6,803 nucleotides of DNA, taken from positions 1 to 6,803 of the forward strand of contig CANRER010000082.1 in assembly GCA_947629615.1 (NCBI GenBank). Reading direction: 5' to 3'. Under the pieces are notes generated by a model, which had not been told where the DNA came from, did no database searches, and saw only the letters and a program-made list of their open reading frames with translations. A program made the translations under genes and the position numbers. Positions 1 to 6,253 of this stretch are shown here, in pieces. Within the stretch, counting starts at the first letter, position 1, and every line of letters starts with the position of its first letter. This stretch comes from an uncultured Clostridia bacterium. Its GTDB lineage: Bacteria; Bacillota; Clostridia; UMGS1883.

Positions 1-689
1 GCGCCTTCGAGCAGGTACGCAACAGCATTGCTTACCCCAACCTTAACGTCAAAATTGGCGCGACGCACGCCGGAATTTCCGTCGGCGAGGACGGCGCGAG
101 CCATCAGTGCCTCGAGGACATCGGCATTATGCGCACAATCCCCAATATGGTTATCATCAACCCCGCCGACCACGTGGAGGCTATGGCCGCCGTTGAGGCC
201 GCTATTCTCCATAACGGCCCGGTTTACCTCCGCTTCGGCCGCCTCCCGGTGCCGCAGATTTTCGGCGACGATTATAAATTCGAGCTTGGCAAGGGCGTTA
301 CCATCGCCGAGGGCAGCGACGCGACGATAGTCGCCACCGGCCTTATGGTGCCTTACGCCATCGAGGCCCGTGAGCTGCTGCTCAAGGAGGGGATTGACGC
401 CGGCGTTATCAACATACACACCATTAAGCCCATCGACGCGGAGCTTTTGACCGCCGCCGCCCGAAAGACCGGCGCCGTAGTCACCGCCGAGGAGCATAAC
501 ATAATCGGCGGCTTGGGCGGAGCCGTGGCCGAGGTTCTCAGCGAAACCTGCCCCGTGCCGATTAAGCGCGTGGGAACGCGCGACGTGTTTGGCAGAAGCG
601 GCAAGCCCTACGAGCTTATGGAGCTTTACGGCCTCACCGCCGAAAACATCGCCGCGAACGTAAAGGCGGCTATTGCGCTTAAAAAATAA
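1..689 (+). CDS. Transketolase C-terminal subunit (3' part; start lies upstream of the window)
   Basis: This is the C-terminal half of a split transketolase, which together with a separate N-terminal subunit moves two-carbon ketol units between sugar phosphates in the non-oxidative pentose phosphate pathway, using thiamine diphosphate, in the cytoplasm. The open frame runs from base 3 to the TAA at 687-689 and gives 228 residues. Against the roughly 310 usual for this subunit, about 80 N-terminal residues are missing, so the ATG at 129 is internal. Visible residues 8-35 cover the end of the pyrimidine-binding domain, with NSIAYPNLNVKIGATHAG and then GEDGASHQ at 28-35, a transketolase-family signature. 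From about residue 105 the transketolase C-terminal domain follows, with TAEEHNIIGGLGGAVAEVL and RVGTRDVFGRSGKPYEL. The N-terminal subunit is expected just upstream. Deoxyxylulose-phosphate synthase or a pyruvate dehydrogenase beta subunit would share this fold, but these signatures favour transketolase. Confidence 0.95.
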   Translation, partial: AFEQVRNSIAYPNLNVKIGATHAGISVGEDGASHQCLEDIGIMRTIPNMVIINPADHVEAMAAVEAAILHNGPVYLRFGRLPVPQIFGDDYKFELGKGVTIAEGSDATIVATGLMVPYAIEARELLLKEGIDAGVINIHTIKPIDAELLTAAARKTGAVVTAEEHNIIGGLGGAVAEVLSETCPVPIKRVGTRDVFGRSGKPYELMELYGLTAENIAANVKAAIALKK

Positions 690-718
690 AACTGATTTTG
701 ACCGACTATATCCGGGAC

Positions 719-724
719 AGGAAG
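719..724 (+). promoter_or_regulatory. Ribosome binding site of pcrA
   Basis: AGGAAG ends four bases before the ATG at 729. It is a moderate Shine-Dalgarno match with rather short spacing. It sits in the 39-base gap after the transketolase stop. No convincing promoter or terminator is visible in that gap, so pcrA may be read through from the transketolase genes. Confidence 0.65.
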
Positions 725-728
725 TTAT

Positions 729-2933
729 ATGAACGAAGAATTGCTAACTCAGCTTAATCCTCAGCAGCGCGAGGCGGCGGAGAGCACCGAGGGGCCTCTG
801 CTCGTTCTCGCCGGCGCGGGGAGCGGCAAGACGCGGGTGCTTACATACCGCATCGCCAACCTCATCGAAAACCACGGCGTACCCGCGTGGAGCATACTCG
901 CGATAACCTTCACCAACAAGGCCGCCAAGGAAATGGCCGAAAGGGTGGAGGCTCTTGTCGGTTCCGCAGTGAACGATATGTGGGTGCGCACCTTCCACTC
1001 CGCCTGCGTGCGCATACTTAGGAGAAACATCGAGCTTTTGGGCTACTCGAACAGCTTTAACATCATCGACGCCGACGACCAAAAGGCCCTTGTCAAGGAA
1101 TGCCTTAAGGAACTGCGTCTGACCGAGGACGAGTTCCCCGCGAAGGTCGTGCTTAACGAAATTTCGGGCGCGAAGGATAAGCTTCTCACGCCGACGGATT
1201 ACGCGAACGAGTGCGGCGGCGAGTACCGCCTGTCGCAAATAGCCCGCGTTTACGCACTTTACCAGCGTAAGCTGCGCGGCTCGAACGACCTTGATTTCGA
1301 CGACCTTATCATGCTGACGGTGCGCCTTTTTGAAGACAATCCAGAAGTACTTGATTTTTACAGAAAAAAGTTCCGCTATATCCTTGTAGACGAATATCAG
1401 GACACAAACCGCGCCCAAAACGAGCTTGTGCTGAAGCTTGCGGGCGAAAATGGCAACATCTGCGTCGTCGGCGACGACGACCAAAGCATTTACCGCTTTC
1501 GCGGGGCGGACGTAACCAATATACTCGAGTTCGAGCGTCATTTTCCCGGCGTTAAAACCATAAGGCTCGAACAGAATTACCGCTCCACGCAAAACATTCT
1601 CGACGCGGCGAACAGCGTTATAAAGAACAACAGCTCGCGCAAGGGCAAAAGCCTGTGGACCGACGCGGGCGCGGGCGCGCCCATCGTGGTTTACCGCGCG
1701 AACAACGACTTTGACGAGGGCGACTATGTGGTGAATACAATCCGCACGCTTGTGGACGAGGGCTGCAAATACGGCGATATAGCCCTGCTGTTCCGCGCGC
1801 GCTCGTCGTCGAAGGTGATTGAGGATATTTTCATGCGGGCCGCCGTGCCTTACCGTGTGCTGTCGGGCCTCCGCTTTTACGACCGCAAGGAAATAAGGGA
1901 CATGGTGGCTTATCTGCGCCTTGTTAAAAACCCCGACGACGATATCAGCCTCCGCCGCGTAATTAATGTGCCGTCGAGGAAAATCGGCAAGGTGACGATG
2001 GACACCATCGCTTCCGTGGCCGCCCGCGAGGGCGTAAGCCTTTACAAGGCCATCGAGGGCCACGCGGGCGAATTTAAGGGCGGCGTGGCGGATTTTTACG
2101 AGATAATGCAAAAGCTCCGCTCCCTTGTGGGAACCGTGCCGATAGACGAGCTTGTTTCCGCCGTATACAGGGACAGCGGCTACGAGGCCTTTCTTGAAAA
2201 GGACGACAGGGCCGCCGAAAGAATGGAAAACGTCGGCGAGCTTATCAGCGGCGCGCGGCACTATATCGAAACCGTCGAGGAGCCGAGCTTTGACGATTAC
2301 ATGGACAATCTCGTCCTCGTCAGCGACGTCGATAACTACGACGATGAGCTTGACGCCGTTGTGATGATGACGATGCACGCGGCCAAGGGGCTGGAGTTCC
2401 CGGTGGTGTTCGTATGCGGCTTTGACGAGGGAGTTTTCCCCGGTATGCAGAGTATTTACGGCGGGCCTGACGAAATTCAGGAGGAGCGCCGCCTTTGCTA
2501 CGTCGCGCTCACCCGCGCCAAAAAGCGGCTTTATTTGACGGGCTCGCACAGCCGCATGACCTTCGGAAAAACCTCGACCTACAGGCCCTCGCGCTTCCTT
2601 TCGGAAATACCCGAGGAGCTTATCGAGCTGACCGACGCCCGCGAGGAGCAGCGTCTGCGCCGCGAACGTCTTAAGGAGCAGCTTCCGGCCTCCGCAAAAA
2701 AGCCGAGGCCCGTCGCGCCCGGCCTCACCGTCACGGTGGAGGAAAGCTCCGCCCCGAAGGGCGACCTCACGCTAAAGGCCGGCGACGCCGTGAGCCACGC
2801 CAAATTCGGCGAGGGCGTTGTTATTTCCGCCGAGCCTGTGGGCAACGACGTGCATTATAAAATCAACTTTTCAAGCGTAGGCGAAAAAAATCTTCTGGGT
2901 CTTTACGCCAAGCTTACAAAAATCAATCGATAA
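729..2933 (+). CDS. pcrA: ATP-dependent DNA helicase PcrA (UvrD/Rep family, superfamily 1A)
   Basis: PcrA is the Gram-positive counterpart of UvrD, a 3'-to-5' DNA helicase for nucleotide excision repair, rolling-circle replication, clearing RecA filaments and transcription-replication conflicts. The 734-residue product is full length for the family. All SF1A motifs are present: Q motif LNPQQREAA (9-17), Walker A AGAGSGKT (28-35), Ia ITFTNKAAKEM (59-69), Ib TFHS (88-91), Walker B VDEYQDTN (220-227), III VGDDDQSIYRFRGAD (247-261), IV LEQNYRS (280-286), V MTMHAAKGLEF (547-557) and VI EERRLCYVALTRA (585-597). Residues from about 687 form the small C-terminal Tudor-like domain (GDAVSHAKFGEGVV, later GEKNLLGLYAKLTKI), which in Bacillus PcrA binds RNA polymerase. 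A charged, Arg/Lys-rich linker lies at about 636-670. I saw no missing catalytic residue. The start is supported by AGGAAG upstream and by the Q motif's normal distance from the N-terminus. Confidence 0.98.
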   Translation: MNEELLTQLNPQQREAAESTEGPLLVLAGAGSGKTRVLTYRIANLIENHGVPAWSILAITFTNKAAKEMAERVEALVGSAVNDMWVRTFHSACVRILRRNIELLGYSNSFNIIDADDQKALVKECLKELRLTEDEFPAKVVLNEISGAKDKLLTPTDYANECGGEYRLSQIARVYALYQRKLRGSNDLDFDDLIMLTVRLFEDNPEVLDFYRKKFRYILVDEYQDTNRAQNELVLKLAGENGNICVVGDDDQSIYRFRGADVTNILEFERHFPGVKTIRLEQNYRSTQNILDAANSVIKNNSSRKGKSLWTDAGAGAPIVVYRANNDFDEGDYVVNTIRTLVDEGCKYGDIALLFRARSSSKVIEDIFMRAAVPYRVLSGLRFYDRKEIRDMVAYLRLVKNPDDDISLRRVINVPSRKIGKVTMDTIASVAAREGVSLYKAIEGHAGEFKGGVADFYEIMQKLRSLVGTVPIDELVSAVYRDSGYEAFLEKDDRAAERMENVGELISGARHYIETVEEPSFDDYMDNLVLVSDVDNYDDELDAVVMMTMHAAKGLEFPVVFVCGFDEGVFPGMQSIYGGPDEIQEERRLCYVALTRAKKRLYLTGSHSRMTFGKTSTYRPSRFLSEIPEELIELTDAREEQRLRRERLKEQLPASAKKPRPVAPGLTVTVEESSAPKGDLTLKAGDAVSHAKFGEGVVISAEPVGNDVHYKINFSSVGEKNLLGLYAKLTKINR

Positions 2934-2938
2934 ACATA

Positions 2939-2959
2939 ATTTTCATTGACAATCAAAAT
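2939..2959. repeat. Imperfect 21-base palindrome over the -35 element (candidate operator)
   Basis: The left arm ATTTTCATTG and right arm CAATCAAAAT are inverted copies around a central A at 2949, with one mismatch (C2944 opposite C2954). Nine of ten positions pair. With a one-base centre it cannot form a full RNA hairpin, and it lacks a GC stem and T-run, so it is not a normal terminator. It overlaps the whole -35 hexamer, as a repressor site would. AT-rich sequence makes chance dyads more likely, and I cannot name a regulator. Confidence 0.4.
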
Positions 2960-2974
2960 AATATGTGATATAAT
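2946..2974 (+). promoter_or_regulatory. Consensus sigma-A promoter with extended -10, upstream of the methyltransferase-to-ispH unit
   Basis: TTGACA lies at 2946-2951 and TATAAT at 2969-2974, separated by 17 bases, so both hexamers and the spacer match the ideal housekeeping promoter. TGA directly before the -10 (2966-2968) adds an extended -10. The predicted transcript start is near 2980-2982, giving a leader of about 36 bases before the ATG at 3017. The region is strongly AT-rich between GC-rich genes, and the elements lie about 13 to 41 bases after the pcrA stop. The leader is too short for a riboswitch. AAGCT at 2979-2983 and AGCTT at 2994-2998 could form only a weak five-base-pair stem. 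Confidence 0.9.
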
Positions 2975-3005
2975 AAACAAGCTGTAATCGTAAAGCTTAA
3001 ATTGC

Positions 3006-3016
3006 GGGGGAAGGAT
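3006..3016 (+). promoter_or_regulatory. Ribosome binding site that fixes the methyltransferase start
   Basis: A purine-rich run (GGGGG at 3006-3010, then AAGGA at 3011-3015) lies directly before the ATG at 3017. GGGGG can pair with the anti-Shine-Dalgarno CCUCC through one G-U wobble at a six-base spacing. This supports ATG 3017 over the in-frame TTG at 3002, which has no such site and would place this run inside the coding sequence. Confidence 0.75.
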
Positions 3017-3763
3017 ATGTACGGCGGTTTTGCCCGCCTCTATGACGGGCTTATGGCCGATGTGCCATACGAAAAATGGGTCGATCATTATTTTGATATT
3101 TTCCGCCGTTTCGGCTGCAAAACCGCTATGGGGCTCGACCTCGGCTGCGGCACGGGCAGCGTCGCCGTTGAGCTGGCCCGCCGAGGCTGCGACATGATCG
3201 GCGCGGACATATCGGCGGATATGCTCGCCGTCGCCCGCGATAAGGCCGCCCGCGAGGGGCTTGACATACTGTTCCTCAATCAGGATATGGCCGATTTTGA
3301 GCTCTACGGCACCGTGGATTTCATCGTCAGCAGCCTTGACTGCGTAAATTATATCACCGACAAAAACAGCTTAAAGCGCGTTTTTAAGCTTGTCAACAAC
3401 TATCTTGAGCCGGGCGGGCTGTTCGTGTTCGACGTGAACACCGAATACAAGCTCTCGACCGTGCTCGGCGGCAACGCCTTTGTCGGCGGCGGCGAGGACG
3501 TGTTCTACGCGTGGCAGAACTGCTACGACAGGCGCAGCCGTACCTGTGATTTTTATTTGTCCTTTTTTGAAAAGGGGGCGGACGGGCGGTATTCCCGCTT
3601 CGACGAGCTTCACACCGAAAGGGCCTACGGCGAGGAGGAGCTTCGCTCCATGCTCGCGGTGGCGGGCCTTAAGGTCGAAGGGGTGTTCCACGAGCTCACG
3701 TTCCAAAAACCGAAGGAAACCAGCGAGCGGCTGTTATTTGTCGCAAGGGAGCAGGGGAAATGA
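3017..3763 (+). CDS. Class I SAM-dependent methyltransferase, substrate unknown
   Basis: This is a 248-residue Rossmann-fold methyltransferase. The glycine-rich SAM loop LDLGCGTGSVA is at 40-50, the ribose-binding acidic residue is D64 in IGADIS, the adenine-side motif NQDMADF is at 88-94, the strand-4 segment VDFIVSSLDCVNYI starts at 100, and LEPGGLFVFDVNT lies downstream. The N-terminus (MYGGFARLYDGLM, then DVPYEKW) matches the usual start of a family widespread in Firmicutes whose substrate I do not know. A longer frame exists from TTG 3002, but the family start and ribosome binding site favour ATG 3017. It is the first gene after the consensus promoter, and its TGA overlaps the next ATG by four bases, implying coupled translation with the flavoprotein. 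There is no signal peptide or membrane segment, so it should be cytoplasmic. RNA, small-molecule or protein substrates are all possible. The fold is certain and the role is not. Confidence 0.93.
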   Translation: MYGGFARLYDGLMADVPYEKWVDHYFDIFRRFGCKTAMGLDLGCGTGSVAVELARRGCDMIGADISADMLAVARDKAAREGLDILFLNQDMADFELYGTVDFIVSSLDCVNYITDKNSLKRVFKLVNNYLEPGGLFVFDVNTEYKLSTVLGGNAFVGGGEDVFYAWQNCYDRRSRTCDFYLSFFEKGADGRYSRFDELHTERAYGEEELRSMLAVAGLKVEGVFHELTFQKPKETSERLLFVAREQGK

Positions 3764-4968
3764 AGGTCGTTATCGGGGCCGGTCCGGCGGGCATGATGGC
3801 CGCCATAGCGGCGGCCGAGGCCGGCAAAAGAGTTCTGCTTATTGAAAAAAACGAAAAACCGGGCCGCAAGCTTGCCATAACGGGCAAGGGGCGGTGCAAC
3901 GTCACCAACGCCCGCGACGTCAGCGAATTTTTCGACAATATACCCACCAATCCGAGTTTTCTTTACAGTGCGCTTTACGGCTTTACAAACGCCGATTTGA
4001 TGCGCTTTTTCGAGGATAACGGCGTTCCGCTCAAGGTGGAGCGCGGCGAAAGGGTTTTTCCGTGCAGCGACAGGGCCTACGACATTGTGGACGCTTTAAA
4101 AAACAGGCTCCGCGCCCTTGGCGTGAGGCTCGTCCGCGACGAGGCCGCCGCGATTGAAACGGCGGGCGGTGCGGTTGTTGCCGTTCGCGGCAAAAACGGC
4201 CTTTATCCCTGCGACGGCGCGGTTATCGCGACCGGCGGGCTCAGCTACGCGCAGACAGGCTCCACCGGCGACGGCTACCGCTTCGCGAAGGCTCTGGGCC
4301 ACGGCGTAACGCCGCCGAGACCGTCGCTCGTGCCGATAGTTACGCGCGAGGACGTTTCCGCGCTTCAGGGGCTTAGCCTTAAAAACTGCGCCCTGACAGT
4401 GACCGACCGCAAGGGCGCGGCGATATACAAAAATCAAGGCGAAATGCTTTTCACGCATTACGGGCTTTCCGGCCCGCTCGTGCTTACGGCCTCGGGCCAT
4501 ATCGGCGCGGAGCCGTCGGGCTTTCACCTGTCGATAGACCTAAAGCCCGCACTCGACGCGGACAAGCTCGACGAGCGCATACTGCGCGATTTTTCGTCGG
4601 AGAAAAACAAGGACTTTGCCAATTCGCTCGGGGCTTTGCTGCCCGCGAAACTGATACCGTATATTGTCGAAAGATCCGAAATCCCTCCCCGCGCCAAGGT
4701 CAACTCCGTGACGAGGGAGCAGAGGCGGCGCCTCGCGTCGCTGCTTAAGAATTTGGATTTCACCGCCGAGGCCTACCGCCCTATCAACGAGGCGATAATC
4801 ACCTCGGGCGGAGTAAACGTAAGAGAGATAAACCCCTCCACAATGGAGAGCAGGCTCGTTAAAGGGCTGTTTTTCGCCGGCGAGGTCATCGACTGCGACG
4901 CTTACACCGGCGGCTATAATCTGCAAATTGCGTTCTCGACCGGCCATCTTGCCGGAATGAACGTTTAG
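3760..4968 (+). CDS. HI0933/YhiN-family FAD-dependent flavoprotein (putative 23S rRNA dihydrouridine synthase)
   Basis: This 402-residue flavoprotein is full length for the HI0933 (YhiN; YtfP in Bacillus) family. It shows the FAD dinucleotide motif GAGPAG (6-11), the ribose-binding E30 at the end of the second strand, the family hallmark GKGRCNVTN (43-51), the second FAD motif ATGG (157-160) followed by TGSTGDGY (166-173), TSGGV (348-352), and the C-terminal signature GEVIDCDAYTGGYN (374-387). Databases often call such proteins NAD(P)/FAD-dependent or aminoacetone oxidases. More recently, as I recall, E. coli YhiN was shown to make dihydrouridine at 23S rRNA position 2449 and was renamed RdsA. 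Transfer of that role here is inference. The start overlaps the methyltransferase stop as ATGA, with AAGGGAG (3745-3751) eight bases upstream. The stop TAG lies within the cmk ribosome binding site. Family assignment is firm; substrate is moderate. Confidence 0.93.
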   Translation: MKVVIGAGPAGMMAAIAAAEAGKRVLLIEKNEKPGRKLAITGKGRCNVTNARDVSEFFDNIPTNPSFLYSALYGFTNADLMRFFEDNGVPLKVERGERVFPCSDRAYDIVDALKNRLRALGVRLVRDEAAAIETAGGAVVAVRGKNGLYPCDGAVIATGGLSYAQTGSTGDGYRFAKALGHGVTPPRPSLVPIVTREDVSALQGLSLKNCALTVTDRKGAAIYKNQGEMLFTHYGLSGPLVLTASGHIGAEPSGFHLSIDLKPALDADKLDERILRDFSSEKNKDFANSLGALLPAKLIPYIVERSEIPPRAKVNSVTREQRRRLASLLKNLDFTAEAYRPINEAIITSGGVNVREINPSTMESRLVKGLFFAGEVIDCDAYTGGYNLQIAFSTGHLAGMNV

Positions 4969-4972
4969 GAGA
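4967..4972 (+). promoter_or_regulatory. Ribosome binding site of cmk, overlapping the previous stop codon
   Basis: AGGAGA starts on the last two bases of the flavoprotein TAG stop (4966-4968) and ends seven bases before the cmk ATG at 4980. A ribosome terminating on the upstream gene would cover this site, which suggests coupled translation. Confidence 0.8.
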
Positions 4973-4979
4973 AGCGTAA

Positions 4980-5654
4980 ATGGATAAGAAAAATGTCTGC
5001 GTTGCCATCGACGGCCCTGCCGGGGCCGGCAAAAGCACCATCGCCCGCGCCGCCGCGTCGCGGCTGGGCCTTAGGCATATCGACACCGGCGCGATGTACC
5101 GCGCCGCCGCCCTTGAGGCCGTCCGCCGCGGGATTTTCCTCGACGACGGGCCGGCCCTTGGGGAAATGATGGCCGATTTGGATTTGAGAATAGAATTTGC
5201 CGACGGCGTTCAGCGGGTCTATCTCGGGGACGAGGACGTTTCCGAGGCGATACGCACCCCCGAGATGTCCGCCGCGTCAAGCCGCGTTTCGGCCCGCCCC
5301 GAGGTTCGCGAGGCGCTTGTGCGCCTTCAGCGCGAGCTTGCCAAAAGGGGAGGCTCCGTGATGGACGGCCGCGATATATGCACCCACGTCCTGCCCGACG
5401 CCGATGTGAAAATATTCCTCACGGCCTCGCCGGAGGTCAGGGCGAAGCGCAGGCTCGACGAGCTTATCGAAAAGGGCGAAAACGCCTCCTTTGAGGAGGT
5501 TCTCGCAGACATGAAGCGGCGCGATTACAACGATTCGCACCGCGAGCATTCCCCGCTCGTCAGGGCTCCCGAGGCGACGCTTATCGACACCTCGGCCATG
5601 GCCCTCGACGAGGCTATCGAGGCGGTACTCTCCTGCATAAAGGAGGAGGCGTAA
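4980..5654 (+). CDS. cmk: Cytidylate kinase (CMP/dCMP kinase)
   Basis: Cmk transfers phosphate from ATP to CMP or dCMP in the cytoplasm, recycling cytidine nucleotides released by RNA turnover and phospholipid synthesis. The 224 residues match the bacterial single-domain enzyme. The P-loop GPAGAGKST is at 12-20 (K18 contacts phosphate) and DTGAMYRA at 35-42. The CMP-specific insert falls around residues 65-110 and includes RTPEMSAASSRVS. R131 and D132 in MDGRDICTHVLPDA (128-141) and R181, D185 and R188 in RRDYNDSHREHSPL align by number with the CMP-binding and catalytic residues of the E. coli enzyme. One oddity is C134, where GRDxGT normally has glycine. The gene lies 11 bases after the flavoprotein and its TAA shares one base with the plsC ATG. 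cmk next to plsC and ispH is a recurrent clostridial arrangement as I recall it. Confidence 0.97.
   Translation: MDKKNVCVAIDGPAGAGKSTIARAAASRLGLRHIDTGAMYRAAALEAVRRGIFLDDGPALGEMMADLDLRIEFADGVQRVYLGDEDVSEAIRTPEMSAASSRVSARPEVREALVRLQRELAKRGGSVMDGRDICTHVLPDADVKIFLTASPEVRAKRRLDELIEKGENASFEEVLADMKRRDYNDSHREHSPLVRAPEATLIDTSAMALDEAIEAVLSCIKEEA
5641..5649 (+). promoter_or_regulatory. Strong ribosome binding site of plsC inside the cmk 3' end
   Basis: AGGAGGAGG holds a perfect AGGAGG (5641-5646) seven bases before the ATG at 5654. It also encodes the last residues of Cmk (EEA). With the TAATG stop-start junction this is the strongest ribosome binding site in the window. Confidence 0.88.
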
Positions 5655-6253
5655 TGTTTTATAAAATTGCGGCGGCGGCCGTGCGGCTGTTTTTCAAGCT
5701 GTTTTTCCGCATGAAGGTGGTCGGGGCCGAAAACGTTCCCGCCGAGGGCGGCGTGCTGCTCTGCACCAACCACGTCAGCTACTGGGATCCTCCGGCCGTC
5801 GCGTCGGCCTTTCCAAGGCGGCTGTCCATAATGGCGAAGGAGGAGCTTTTCCACAATCCTCTTTTCGCGAAGCTTATAACCTCGCTCGGCGCTTTCCCGA
5901 TAAGGCGCGGTAAGGGCGACGCCGGGGCCGTTATGGCCGCGCTTAAGATACTCGGCGGCGGGGGAGCGACCCTCGTTTTCCCCGAGGGCACGCGCGTGCG
6001 CACCGGCGAGGCCGGCGAGATAAACCCCGGCATAATCCGCATAGCTATCAAGGCGCGAACGCCTATCGTGCCGGGCTACACAAACGGCAAATACCGCCTT
6101 TTCGGCGGGCTTAAGGTATACATAGGCAAGCCGATAAGCTACGAGGAATACTACGACGCGGCCCCCGACAAGGAAACGCTGCGCCGCCTTGCCGACGAGC
6201 TTATGGCCGCCATTTATTCCTTCGCTAAGGAGGATAAAAACGAAAATAAATGA
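5654..6253 (+). CDS. plsC: 1-acyl-sn-glycerol-3-phosphate acyltransferase (PlsC-type lysophospholipid acyltransferase)
   Basis: PlsC-type enzymes acylate lysophosphatidic acid to phosphatidic acid, the precursor of membrane phospholipids, at the inner face of the cytoplasmic membrane. The 199-residue product shows all four acyltransferase blocks: NHVSYWDP with the catalytic H40-x4-D45 pair, GAFPIRRG (79-86), FPEGTR (109-114) for phosphate binding, and TPIVPGY (136-142). The N-terminus (FYKIAAAAVRLFFKLFF) is hydrophobic with scattered basic residues, fitting a short membrane-contacting helix rather than a cleaved signal. The small size is usual for Firmicutes PlsC. It starts within the cmk stop codon and ends in a 4-base ATGA overlap with ispH. 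Cmk recycles CMP released when CDP-diacylglycerol is used in phospholipid synthesis, so their pairing makes metabolic sense, though that is inference. A related acyltransferase with another acceptor cannot be excluded. Confidence 0.94.
   Translation: MFYKIAAAAVRLFFKLFFRMKVVGAENVPAEGGVLLCTNHVSYWDPPAVASAFPRRLSIMAKEELFHNPLFAKLITSLGAFPIRRGKGDAGAVMAALKILGGGGATLVFPEGTRVRTGEAGEINPGIIRIAIKARTPIVPGYTNGKYRLFGGLKVYIGKPISYEEYYDAAPDKETLRRLADELMAAIYSFAKEDKNENK

Noticed and set aside
129..131. ATG 129 as the transketolase start
   Set aside because: Conserved transketolase sequence, including GEDGASHQ, is encoded in frame upstream back to base 3, so this methionine is internal.
690..728. A promoter between transketolase and pcrA from TTGACC at 698-703
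   Set aside because: No -10-like hexamer lies at a workable spacing before the pcrA start, so this is probably chance sequence.
744..2549. A 601-codon open frame on the minus strand, antisense to pcrA
   Set aside because: It lies wholly within a clearly real pcrA. The protein is rich in His, Val, Ala and Arg with no recognisable motif, as expected when GC-biased codons are read on the opposite strand. Its length alone is not evidence.
2934..2960. A rho-independent terminator for pcrA
   Set aside because: The only dyad is AT-rich, has a one-base centre and is not followed by a T-run. It fits an operator or a chance palindrome better.
2979..2998. A leader hairpin or riboswitch before the methyltransferase
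   Set aside because: Only a five-base-pair stem (AAGCT/AGCTT) with a ten-base loop can form, and the leader of about 36 bases is too short for any known riboswitch class.
3002..3016. An earlier TTG start for the methyltransferase, adding five residues
   Set aside because: No ribosome binding site precedes TTG 3002. The purine-rich site at 3006-3015 would be inside the gene, and the family normally starts at the MYxGFAxxYD residues encoded from ATG 3017.
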